Made by a program: the position numbers and the translations under genes
Source of the DNA: Endomychus coccineus
Taxonomy: Eukaryota > Arthropoda > Insecta > Coleoptera > Endomychidae
DNA: 64,000 bases
Assembly (NCBI GenBank): GCA_958510875.1
Contig: OY294070.1
Coordinates: 2,046,001 to 2,110,000 of the forward strand
Direction of reading: 5' to 3'
Notes under the pieces: model-generated
The model's database searches: none
What the model was told of the DNA's origin: nothing
What the model saw: the letters and a program-made list of their open reading frames with translations, nothing else
Part shown: positions 46,172 to 56,892 of the stretch, piece after piece
How the letters are laid out: each line of letters begins with the position of its first letter
Position numbering within the stretch: position 1 is the stretch's first letter

Positions 46172-47790
46172 CAGGGGTTTCCAAACTTTCCAGCCTAGGG
46201 CCATACTGTCTACTCCAGTGAGTTCCAAGGGCCAAAACCGTTTTAATTATCTATAATTTCTAGACTAGTCACCGAGTACGCGCCCTGAGCGAGCATACGT
46301 TTGCTAAATTCGCAAGTCAATCACTATTGACGACACCTGGTGGTCACACGCGGAAATAGGTAATGGTAGTATCCTTTATCGCAAACAGATAGCGCTATTA
46401 GTACTTTCGAAAACGCAGTAACAATTAAACATTCGCGTATAATCTCGTTGTTTCGAGAAAGTTCTGGTGTATTCCAAGCACTTCTAGATGACAGTAATTG
46501 GAGTATAAAAAGGCTAGCGGCGCGACCGCGAGTCAGTCCGCCTGGGGAAGGAGAGGCTAGCGAAACTGTCGTGCGTAACTCCTTAAAACGTGCGTGTTTA
46601 AAAGACATCTTCGTAATAATATTTTGATTTGACTTGTTGATTTTGTGTGTGATTTACTAGTATGGAGAAGAAGCGAAAAGTAGAAAGGGAATGCAGGACA
46701 TTCAAAGATCAATGAAACTTTCAATATTTTGTAATTGAGTCCAGTACGAAGGCACTACGTTTGATTTGCAATGAAACCATGGCCGTTCTCAAAGAATATA
46801 ACATTAAACGTCATTATGAAACATTTTCTAAATCACTTTATCTACGAAATTCAATACTGAACAAGAGACTGCAACTCGTGCCAGCTTTCGTTTGGCTCTT
46901 GAAATTGCGAAACGTGGAAAACCATTCACCGATGGAGAAATGATCAAAGAATGCGTAATTGTAGTAGATGAAGAAACGTGCCCCGAAAAGGTAAATTTAT
47001 TTGAAACTATCAGTTTGTCAGCTAACACCGTGGCTCGGAAGGTAGAAGACATCGCAGAAAATATATCGTATCAACTGTCTGACAAAAAGGCACTTTTGAG
47101 GGGTTTTCTCTGACCTTGGATGAGTCAACAGATATGTCAGATACTGCTCAGGTGCTGATTTTTATTCGAGGAGTAGATAAAAGGTATGAAGTGTATGAAG
47201 AACTTCTTGATATTGATAGTGTTCACGGCACGACTACTGGGGAAGATATTTTTAAGAGAGTTGAAAATGCCATTAATAAAAAGAACCTTCAATGGAAAAA
47301 CTTGAAATCTATTGCTACTGATGAAGGTAAAAACATGTGTGGTGAAAATAAAGGAGTGGTTGCTCTTGTGTCAAAGGCTGTAGAAAATGATGATGGTTCA
47401 AATCCATTAGTCCTACATTGCATCATTTATGAACAGTCTATGTGCGGGAAAGGTTTGGATATTTGTACGGAGACACATCGTATCTTATTGTTTCAATACC
47501 ACATGCTCGAGAAAAAAATTTGTTTGTTTGGTATCATTTTCCGACTTCAGATTCGGGTTCAGCGGACCTAAAAACCGCCCGATACCAAATTTCAGAAACA
47601 TTGGGTTAAAAATCTTGAGATATTCCATTTGTTATATACATTGTCAAATGAAAATGGTTTTTCCTTGTTTATTAAAAGGAAAAGTCATGAGCGCGCTTAT
47701 TCACCAGTCCACAAATGATCTAGAAGCCAAACCCAACACAATGCAAAAAGAATTTTTCAATTCGGTTTTGTATCTCAAAGTTTAGAAGTG
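46172..47790 (+). pseudogene. Charlie-like hAT transposase relic (GTF2IRD2-like)
   Basis: The left end CAGGGGTTTCCAAACTTTCC (46172) is the typical Charlie/hAT terminus. Broken frames then follow a GTF2IRD2/EPM2AIP1-like hAT transposase: MEKKRKVERECRTFKDQ (46662), LICNETMAVLKEYNIKRHYE (zinc-finger region), ALEIAKRGKPFTDGEMIKEC, ENISYQLSDKKALL, LTLDESTDMSDTAQVLIFIR, HGTTTGEDIFKRVENAI, ATDEGKNMCGENKGVVALVS and LHCIIYEQSMCGKGLDIC. At least two frameshifts occur. After about 47470 unrelated sequence breaks in. The C-terminal dimerisation domain and right end were not found. Confidence 0.8.
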
Positions 47791-47959
47791 ACCACCGTTT
47801 TTCTTACATTTTTGACTGGACACCACTTCCACCATCTTTTCAGTTCTAGCGTAATCTTCCAAGTAGCGCCAGTGCTGTTAACACCAAATCCATGGATCCG
47901 ATGCTCCGTAGGAAGTTGGCTCAATAAACAAAGAAGTATAATATATTAACTAAATTTAT

Positions 47960-49266
47960 TTATAATAAAAAAACATTCGGATCTGACGATCGTCGTATAT
48001 GAGGAACGTGGACGTTTTCGTGAATTTTCGCTTTCAGGTCGTTGGCCGGTGGTATCTCGCTGAAGTGCGGCCACGTTGAAATTTCGGCAAGCAAGGCGTC
48101 TCCAGGACATTCGGTGCCGTTTCGCACTTGTCTGTGTCCCATCAGGATGTAATCTTCTTGAATCTTGCCTTGGGCAACACCGTATTCGATCAGTCGTTTT
48201 ACCACGTTCAGCTGGTACCTTGGTGGTATTTCCGCTGAAAGAAGTCATCGATAATGTAATTATTCTGGGGTAGTTTCGGCGTTTATCAACTAAATCATCA
48301 CGAATTGCGAATAAACAGGGTGTTTCAAAGGGACATACGTTAACTGTAACTGTAAATAACATATACTTCTTTAATTATAACCGAGATACATGTTGATTTT
48401 TCAATTTAAATAATTTTTTTTTGTACTTGACTCAGGAAATACCCTGTAGATTGTTTTAACATTAAAAAAAGTTAATTCAGGATCCTCTACCCAAAAATTG
48501 TGTGTAGGGTAGGTATATCTGAGTTTACCTGCAGCGCAGTTGGTAAAACACTCGCTTTATGAGCAACAGGTAACATTACCTCTACGTTATTTCTCAATAA
48601 CCGTTTCAATGAAATTACGTTTCTTTTATACGTAATATTTCGATCAAGGCTGTTATGTTTATTGACTCCTTTAGAATATATCATCTGTCCTGCAGTTGTT
48701 CTCACTCTGTGTAACACAAAATTTTGTCTTCATATTCATGAAAGTCTTCAAATTTTTTTGTACATATATTGGTGTTAGACCTTTCCTAATCTTATGTATA
48801 AAAACCAATGCATTGGACTCAAAAAAGTGGCTTGCAACACATAACACAGAACTTCAGTAATTTATACATTTATTCAAGTGTGAGTTTATGTTCATTCAAA
48901 TTTATAATGTGACGCATTTAATATGGTTCTTACTTCTCCAGTCTCCGATGATACATATCCCGATGCTCTTGTCGTTGTAGGAGGGAGCGTGGGCTCCCAC
49001 AGCGGACCATCCTCGGCCCGTATAAGCTCTATCATCTCCGCCCACGGCGAAACTATATCCGATGTCGTTCCATGAATTGTTGAATTGATGTAAGTCTTGC
49101 ATCCATTGCATTGCCGCTATGCAGTCTTCGTTGGAATAGCAAGCTGCAGGGATATAACTGTGGTGTATGATGACATACGGCACCGGATTGGCCATCGGTT
49201 CTACTAACGTCGGTGGTCTGGCGTGCCATCCGTCTCTGGATACGATTTCCAAGGCTGTAGATTGAG
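47960..49266 (-). CDS. PGRP-LB: PGRP-LB-like peptidoglycan recognition protein (last two exons)
   Basis: Amidase that cuts bacterial peptidoglycan and in Drosophila damps the Imd immune pathway. The exons are 49266-48934 and 48234-47960. Donor GTAAG, then A+CG gives Thr, exactly as in the family (GDWRTEIPP). About 202 codons are covered. Matches include EIVSRDGWHARPP, VPYVIIHHSYIPAACYS, WNDIGYSFAVGGDDRAYTGR, GAHAPSYNDKSIGICIIGDW, LMGHRQVRNGTECPGDALLA and WPHF. The zinc ligands of active amidases are all present: His in IIHHSY, Tyr in DIGYSF, His in MGHRQV and Cys in TECPG, so it should be catalytic, as PGRP-LB is. The first exon(s), with start codon and any signal peptide, must lie above 49266 and were not identified; the coding exon opens in phase 1 after TTACAG. 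The stop is TAA at 47960-47962. Confidence 0.88.
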
Positions 49267-49429
49267 CTGTAACAAATGAAGGTTGTAAGTACTAGTCTAA
49301 CTAGTCGGATTGCAGAAAAACAAGGGTAGTAATGTAGTGAAATAATAAGTGATATTCATGAAATACCGATGAAGATAGTAAAATATCAATCACATTAATA
49401 AGTAATTAATAGTCCAACCTACGCAGCCG

Positions 49430-49618
49430 TTGTGTGGTGTCCGGCGACGGAAATGCCTGCGTGGGGATAACGTGGATATGAGGACCGCCCACACTAGGGC
49501 TCTGGAGGTCCTGGTGAGGATCGCCCCCCTACGCATTAAAACAGTGACGGTGTATCGGCTTGCTGGTCTTGGCCAGTGGGTCGGTTCGTCCTTGCCTAGC
49601 GGTCAGGGCAAAATTTGA
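49430..49618 (+). pseudogene. Jockey-like LINE C-terminal fragment (plus strand)
   Basis: It reads VDMRTAHTRALEVLVRIAPL, then RIKTVTVYRLAGLGQW. This is the 'AMRTTPTAALEVLLGIPPL...A.RTAYRL' block that follows the RT domain of Jockey-like LINEs. It is the continuation expected for the minus-strand fragment next to it, but in the opposite orientation. Confidence 0.6.
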
Positions 49619-49990
49619 GATTGCTGGAAGAGAGAGTCCTTCCCTGTATTCTGGGCTAAAGCCAGTTCAGTTCTTTTCCTCCATACGAGGACCGCATGAC
49701 CGAGTCTTGGGATAATAATAGCCGAGTACGTCCACATCAGCTGCTCAGGCCCCAAAACCCACTTCATGGCAATTGCTCTCTTACACTGCCAAAAGAATAT
49801 CATAGCATTTTGGCACCTAGTCTCCAGCTGCTTCTGCCAGTGAAGTTTTTTGTCCAGGGTGACTTCCAGACACTTCACCGTCTCGGAAAAGTCATCTGAC
49901 TTGCCCCCGATTGCCTTATTCTCCAGAGGCTCGATTTTGTACCTTCTGGAGAAGATGATCATGGTAGTTTTCTCCGGCTGAACGGCGAGT
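49603..49990 (-). pseudogene. Jockey-like LINE RT thumb fragment (minus strand)
   Basis: It reads MIIFSRRYKIEPL, VKCLEVTLDKKLHWQKQLET, MIFFWQCKRAIAMKWVLGPE, LMWTYSAIIIPRLGHAVLVW and RKRTELAL. This is the 'VKYLGVTLD.KL.W..HLE...WGL.P....WLY.AI..PRL.Y...VW' region. About 119 codons stay open, then it stops near 49603 where the orientation of the element changes. Confidence 0.8.
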
Positions 49991-52900
49991 TCGTTCTATC
50001 TACACCAGACTTCTGTAATAATCAAAGCTTGTACCCCCGTAGGCTCCTCTGGAGAGTATCGCCTCAATACCACCGTGCTGTTATTAATGCCTTACTAGTA
50101 CCTCATCCACACCAAACTTCGTAGAAGGGGGAAGGTATCCTCCCTATGGATACCTTCCTGATACCTTCAAGGGTTGTTCATCGTCAAAGGTAACCTACGA
50201 ACGTTATTAAATAGGTTCGATACGTGGAAGGCTAGTTCGGCTTTAAATAAATACATGGGGTGCAACTAAGGACTCAGTTCTGAGTTCACGTCTGGCAATC
50301 CCGGTTAAAGGGGAAGTCCTAAAAAGTAAAGAAGTTCGGTCTCAACGTTATCTTCACTTCAATTCCGTTGCACCAACAAGTTATAAAAAAGTGTTATAAA
50401 CAGCCCTACAGATCATGATATGAATGTTGCCCATAAACCTACCTTCAAATCTAAAACCTTCATTATCTGTTTTTGTTACTTTTATATAATCTACTTGTTA
50501 CATGATTCACTTGTTATGACAGATATAAAATAATAAAATAAGATAGTTTTTGACATTGACTTGTATGGTCAAAAGTAAAATAAAAAAAAAGAAACGTGTG
50601 GCACCACTGGAAAAAGATGGGCAGAAAAATATCCACTACCCCTTCAAAATATTCACGAATTATGAGTAAAAAAGAGTATCATCTTGATTTCTATGAAGAG
50701 TATTCTGTGACAAGTGCATAGATAACTCTACTACCGGTAGTAGAGTTATCTATGGTGACAAGTGTCAGTTGACTTGTAAACACAAGTTTATACGAAAGTT
50801 TTAACGTTCAGATCTCGATAGCGCTTCCGGCTCCGGGATTTTCACGTGGCCTATCGAAATTAGAAGGTTCGAATTGTATAAAAACACAATTGCATGAACG
50901 CCAGACGACTTATGTAATTAGCTACGAACGTAATCATTTTGACATATCCTCGAGGAGCTCGCTGCGCGTAAGTTAGAGTTTATACATTTTACTTCTATTT
51001 TGTTAATTTGGGGCCGTTTCGAACCCCGTGCGGCCGACGCCAGTTGTAATAAAGTATTTTGGGCTATGGGCCTCTAGCTTTTACCCGCTTTCGGTATATT
51101 TAAGTAGCTAGAAAATTCCCTTTTGTACGTCGCACGTCAGTTGCTAGTAGGTGACAGCTGAGAATACCTCAAACTGTTTTAATTAAATTTTCCTATTTAA
51201 TCGACATTTTGGGGCCCGAGACTATGCTATTTAGTTGGCCCCGTTCATAAACTAACGACATGGAGCGAAAACCGCATGCGAAAAGTCCTCGTTAAGACGT
51301 TCTATGTACCGTAAATTTGCACTTCTCTAACTCGCGACCTACGCGCTTCTCACGTGAACGTCATTCGATTTATCGAAAATTAACCAATTCAAAACAGTTT
51401 TCGACCCAGTTTGGGGCTATCACGACCTTTTAAAAGGTTCAAAGTTACATGGTAGGCGGAGTGGTGGGTCTTAGGATATTTCGTTACGGTATTTGTTTTT
51501 TGTTTTTTTAGATTTTCGTTACGGTATTTGTCTTTTGTTTTTTTCTTGATTCGGTCGCCGCGCTCAAAGCCCGCGATAAAAGCTATATGCAATATAGAGG
51601 AAACTAGAAGAAAGTCACACTAAGACTGACTAGTCTGAACATTGGTCCTTGGAGCAAAAAACATGTCCATTCCAACAAGGAGTGAACGAAAAACAAAGGG
51701 AATCCTTCCGAAATATATGAAAACAGATGAAACATTAAACAGACACAAGTGTCTTCTCATACATCAAGCGTCCACGAAAATACAAACTCAAAAGTTGAAT
51801 CCAAACGGACATAATCGTCAAGTTCGTGAAGTGAGCTTTTGGAAATAGAACTGGAAGAGGCTACCAGAGATTGAAAGAAGGACTGGTTGATGTCAGAGTG
51901 GATTATTTTAAAAAGTACGCCGTTTCTTTCATAGTCAGGCCGGACATTTTTGGCGATGCCCTCGTAAAACAATGACATATCCACCAAGTAACGAACGATG
52001 AAAACCCAATACAATTTTTTACGCAATTGTGTCGATTCATTTTGTAGTAAAACAAATATTACCTAGAATGAACCTTGTAATATATTTCTCCATTACGTAG
52101 AAATATTTTATCAAATAATTCGACATTGACGCATTTATGTATCCTACCCAACAACGTAACCTAGATATCGAATGTGAAACATCGTAAATCCCCTCGCACT
52201 CGAAAACAGATATTCTTGTCAAACTTAGACAGTGAAACAGACGAAAACATGACTAAACCGACAAATAGAATACGAAACGCTTTCACAGTTTATGTGACAA
52301 TGTTATCTTTCTTATATTATGAATAATATGCAAGGATTGTTTTGAAATTTGGTGTAATGAATGTCACTATTAAGATGGATCTATCTCATCAAATAAAAGT
52401 ATCATGTTATTTTAATTTTTATAATTTTTTTTTTAAATTGTAAGGTGATTTTCGGCGTATGTAAGGAACATTTGTCTTTCTTCAACCACCGGATCAAAAT
52501 TTCATGAGGGGCTATGGATAAATCTCGATTTTGCTACTAATACTTTTTGGACGATGAGAAAATCGATTCTAAAGTTAGTTATAACCTCAGCATGTCCAGG
52601 GCCTGAATTTTCCTCATACCTTGACTCACAACCCCAATAAAATCATACTTTTGACTAATAACGTATCCAAAATTGGTAACGGTAGTGTTTTAAGATCCTA
52701 GAATAAGTTCCAGCTATTATCAAAGGATTTAAACATTTCTGGATTTGGTTCTACACTGGGTGATAGCTATTAACAGTGACATTCCATCTGTTGTTTGAAT
52801 AAAAACCTTTTTTGGCGGGAAGAATCTTGTGGTGATTTTTTTTACATCTACTTCTGACTCATCCCCTGAATATTGTTCATATAAATTATATACGTACTAA

Positions 52901-53302
52901 CAATGAACCAGATGCGATATTTGCATTATTAGTTTGCGCGTTTGTACTCCAATTTTCGATAAATCGCAATTATAAAATACTTACTGACCTCCATGTACTA
53001 AGAATATGAGTCAAATTGTGAACAATCATGTTTATAGTAAATCCAGGTAAAACCCGGTCGATTACATAATAATATCGAGTGATTATATCTTAGTGTGCAG
53101 TGTCAATTAAATTATAACAAATATCCTAATTATATCCACAAAAACCGTGAATAATCGCCGACAGATTGTAGTTTGATTATAGATTTTAATTTTATAACCA
53201 CATCCTGTGCGCCTTTGAAATAATTTCAGTTTATCGAGGATTACACCTAATAGAGTTTGTCGTTTTCCGTAATTATTAAATAGTCACGCATTTAGCTTGT
53301 TA
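49991..53302. other. Upstream flank of PGRP gene; repeats and unassigned sequence
   Basis: 50258-50330 repeats the block at 29750-29830. At 50700-50760 a perfect inverted repeat CATAGATAACTCTACTACCG / CGGTAGTAGAGTTATCTATG is seen. At 50877 GTATAAAAAC resembles a TATA box, followed 30 bp later by a possible start region. From 51010 to 51440 several TTGGGGCC-type blocks recur (51010, 51210, 51410) beside CG-rich sequence, reminiscent of LTR leader sequence, but no LTR pair could be set. A direct repeat ATTTCGTTACGGTATTTG / TTTTCGTTACGGTATTTG lies at 51478-51530. No gene was recognised, and 51600-53300 is AT-rich. Confidence 0.35.
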
Positions 53303-55448
53303 TACAAGGTGTTCCATCTCAGACGAGCCATCCCGTATATTTCTTATCCCATAGTGAGTGGAAAAATCTCCCGAAACAAGTCGAATGATTTTGTTTGGGG
53401 GACATGTTTTGACGTATATTTGAGGCTTGAACGAGCAACCCCCTAATAGGGGGCGCTTCAACCCCTCAAAATTGAATAGGGGAGAGGGGTTGAGTGATAC
53501 GTCATTTGAAAGGTCTTGGAAGCCTCTTTACAACGAGGTATGAAAAACGTAAATTTGATTAACCGTTTTCGTCAAAAATTAATTTTGTTGCTCGAATGCG
53601 CCACCTTGGATATTTTGGTTATTTGTACAATGTACAAGCTCATTTTTATTAAGCCTTTTTTACAAACTTAAACAATCTTCAAAAAATCACATTCGTAAAA
53701 AAATTGAATTGTGTTGTCATGCTTACAATGAAAAAAATTAAATCTGCGTGTTTAAATCAAATGTTCAAATTGTCCTCCATTGACTTCCATACAATAATAC
53801 AATCTTGACTGAAAACCGTCTCTAACATGGTTCAGCATAATTGGAGTTATTTGACTCATTTACAATTCGTTGGCGTAGTTCGTCCAAATTTTCAGGCTGA
53901 GTCACAAAAATCTTGGACTTAAGATGTCCCCACAAGAAGAAATCCAGAGGGTTCAGGTCAGGAGATCGGGCAGGTCACTCCATAGGACCTCTTCTTCCAA
54001 TCCAACGACCGGGGTATTGCAAATTGAGGTATTGGCGAACTGGTGAGGCGTAGTGAAGAGGAGCTCCGTCTTGTTGGAAATGCAATTGTTGTTCAAGTAG
54101 TAGAGGATCGTTTTCTAATTGTTCAGTTATTAACGGATCAATCGCATTTTCCAACATTTCAAGATACATTTCGCCATTTAAATTACCAGGAATAAACAGA
54201 GGTCCAATTAGGTGGTCTCCCAAAATTCCTACCCAAACGTTTTAGCTTTTCCCTATGTTGAGTGTGAGCTTGTCGAAATACATGAGGATTTGTATCGCTC
54301 CAAATTCTACAGTTATGCCGGTTAACCTCTCCATTAAGAAAAGAAGTGCATTCGTCAGAAAAGCAAACGTTGTACAAGAAATTTGGGTTATAGTTGATAC
54401 GCCCGACCATAATTTCGCAAAACTCTTGCCTTCGATCCCAATCATCATCATTTAATTCCTGAATTAATTTAATTTTGTAAGGATGGAACTTGTGTTTATG
54501 TAAAATTCTGAAAACGTTAGATTGGCTAATACCGGAAGCTGCAGAAAGTTGTCGCCACAGCTGCTCCTTCATCATTAACAATTCCAATGGGTGCCCTTTT
54601 TTTATCCATTACTGAACCCGTTTCCACAAATTTTGAAATCAATTCCATTACGTACTTATGGCGAACGCTACGTTCAGGATGGTTTTCGTTAAATATCCTT
54701 GCAGCCGCTCGGGCATAATTTTGATTTTGGTAATAAAGGCTAACCAGCTCAACACGTTCTTGCAATGTGTACATCATATTTTTTGAAGTTTTAAACAAAT
54801 CAGCAAAGTAGTAACTCAACAGATTGATTAAAATCATGAAATGATCGAAGAAACGTTAAAACCAGATAAACACCTTCTAAGAACAAAAAATGAAGGCAAC
54901 ATAAGGAAATGTTTTGCTGTTTTTTTATTTATTAGTTTGAGTAGTATTTAGTATTATTGTATGGAAGTCAATGGAGGACAATTTGAACATTTGATTTAAA
55001 CACGCAGATTTAGTTTTTTTCATTGTAAGCATGACAACACATTTCAATTTATTTACGAATGTGATTTTTTTAAGATTGTTTAAGTTTGTAAAAAAGGCTT
55101 AATTAAAATGAGCTTGTACATTGTACAAATAACCAAAATATTCAAGGTGGCGCATTCGAGTAACAAAATTAATTTTTGGCAAAAACGGTTCATCAAATTT
55201 ACGTTTTTCATACACCGTTGTAAAGAGGCTTCCAAGACCTTTCAAATGACGTATCACTCAACCCCTCTCCCCTATTCAATTTTGAGGGGTTGAAGCGCCC
55301 CCTATTAGGGGGTTGCTCGTTCAAGTCTCAAATATACGTCAAAATATGTCCCCCAAACAAAATCATTCGACATGTTTCGGGAAATTTTTCCACTCACTGT
55401 GGGATAAGAAATATACGGGGTGGCTCGTCTGAGATGGAACACCTTGTA
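53303..55448 (-). mobile_element. rosa-like Tc1/mariner transposon with ~490-bp inverted repeats (decayed)
   Basis: The ends are TACAAGGTGTTCCATCTCAG at 53303 and its complement ending at 55448, with TA on both flanks (53301-53302 and 55449-55450). The inverted repeats extend to about 53793 on the left and 54951 on the right, including the AATGGAGGACAATTTGAACA block. It was a full-size element, and its transposase gene is now broken. Confidence 0.9.
53850..54837 (-). pseudogene. rosa-like (DD41D) transposase, frameshifted
   Basis: Three overlapping minus-strand frames make up one transposase. They are: TLQERVELVSLYYQNQNYAR and NENHPERSVRHKYVMELISK (helix-turn-helix, 54780-54600); SAASGISQSNVFRILHKHKF and NVCFSDECTSFLNGEVNRHN (first catalytic Asp); then GDHLIGPLFIPGNLNGEMYL, LHFQQDGAPLHYASPVRQYL and SPDLNPLDFFLWGHLKSK. 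The second and third Asp are 41 residues apart. Frameshifts lie near 54560 and 54210, and a Trp codon is now TGA near 53973. Confidence 0.85.
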
Positions 55449-55810
55449 TATACAGCATAGTCCGTGAATCGAACGTTTGATTTTCATTAATTTAATAAAT
55501 AAATGCTACTATATAGATTCTTCAAACAAATATTACGATATGCTAATCTAATATGCAGGGTGATTCATTAATAATTGTACATACGTTAACTGAAGAATCC
55601 TGGGTTGAAAATATGAAGATTTAAAACTATTAACAATTGAATAAGATACTTAGCTATCATACTTGGCAGCTTCATTAAAACTTTAAAATATGTTAACAAA
55701 CAGTTTCTGGCTACTACCATACTATTGACGTATGAAAGAAGTGAGGTACAGTTTTCCCTTCCTTATTTTACGCACTTGTTGAAATTATTATATTTGTAAT
55801 TAGTAGGGTA

Positions 55811-56892
55811 TACAGGCTGTTCCTTAATGATATGCGAATATTTTATGGGGTGATTCCTGGGTCAATTTTAAGTAAAAAAGTTCCCATAAACAGGAAAAGT
55901 CAAAGTGTTATATTTTTTTAAATATAAACCTCTGAAAGTCTTGCAGCAATTTTAACAAAAAAAGGGGACGTCATTGAGCTTTTTCGATCTAGGACAGCCT
56001 TATCAATTTTGTATGAAAAAGTTCTCTTGAGATTTTTTCCCAGATCCGTCGTTTTTGAGTAAAAAAAATAACAACAGTTTTGTATTATTGTATTGAATGA
56101 AAGGAAATTGAAAGGAAATTGCGCACTCGTTGAAATATTCCTGGAGTGTTTTTTATTGTACCACATGCTGCAACTATTCTTTCTTTTAATTCCTTTACAA
56201 TGTTGATGGAAATTGTGTATACAAGCGTCTTAAGTGGGCCCCACAAAAAGAAGTCTAAACTTCTGATGTCGGGACACTTTGGTGGCCATTCTTGCGTCCC
56301 ACAAGGCCAATCCAACAATTTGGATAAACAGTTCGTAAATAATTGCGAACCGTTACACTGAAATGTTCTGTTGCGCCATCGTGCATGTACCACATTTGGT
56401 TTCTTGTCACTAACGGCACATCCTCAAGCAGCCAAGGCAATTGTTCTTGGAGGAAATTGCAGTACGATTGTCCATCAAGTCGTGCCGGTAGAAAGAATGG
56501 GCCAATAAAGTAGTCACCAATGATTCCTGGCCATACGTTCACCGAAAATTGATGCTGCAAATGGGTTTCGGTTGTGGCGTGAGGAATTTCATCTGGAAAT
56601 TTAGCTTCATCCGTAAACAGAGTGTATGATACAAATTACGGATTTTAAGCAACATAATGAAGATACCACTGACAAAAGTTCACATGCTTTGTAAAATCTC
56701 TGTAATGCATGTAGTCGTAGAACATGGTTCGGATATAACAAAAAATCCACCAAAATCCACTAAATATAACTTTGCCACCCTGTATATCGAAAACAGAGCG
56801 TTTTAGGACCGGCTTATAGAAACTTTTTTACCTAAAATTGACCCAGGAATCGCCCCTTAAAATATTCGCATATCATAAAGGAACACCCTGTA
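55811..56892 (-). mobile_element. rosa-like Tc1/mariner element, internally deleted
   Basis: The left end TACAGGCTGTTCCTTAATGA (55811) mirrors the right end TCATAAAGGAACACCCTGTA (ending 56892), flanked by TA on both sides. Inverted repeats include GGGGTGATTCCTGGGTCAAT against ATTGACCCAGGAATCGCCCC. The total is only 1,082 bp, so the 5' half of the transposase gene is missing. Confidence 0.88.
56085..56600 (-). pseudogene. rosa-like transposase, C-terminal half, frameshifted
   Basis: It reads QFSVNVWPGIIGDYFIGPFF, PARLDGQSYCNFLQEQLPWL, MWYMHDGATEHFSVTVRNYL and then, after a frame change near 56290, WPPKCPDIRSLDFFLWGPLK. The third motif is damaged (SPDLNP has become CPDIRS). The DNA-binding domain and first catalytic motif are lacking apart from a trace of FTDEAKFP near 56600. 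Confidence 0.8.

Noticed and set aside
48515..48545. tRNA-like stretch CTGCAGCGCAGTTGGTAAAA
   Set aside because: It has an A-box-like sequence and an anticodon-loop-like part but no B box or closing acceptor stem. At most a decayed SINE head.
50877..50886. TATA-like GTATAAAAAC as a promoter
   Set aside because: No downstream gene on the plus strand supports it, and TATA-like words are common in this AT-rich DNA.
51389..51592. 67-codon Lys-rich minus-strand ORF
   Set aside because: It comes from a directly repeated T-rich stretch (CGTTACGGTATTTG twice), so the Lys-rich translation is a by-product.
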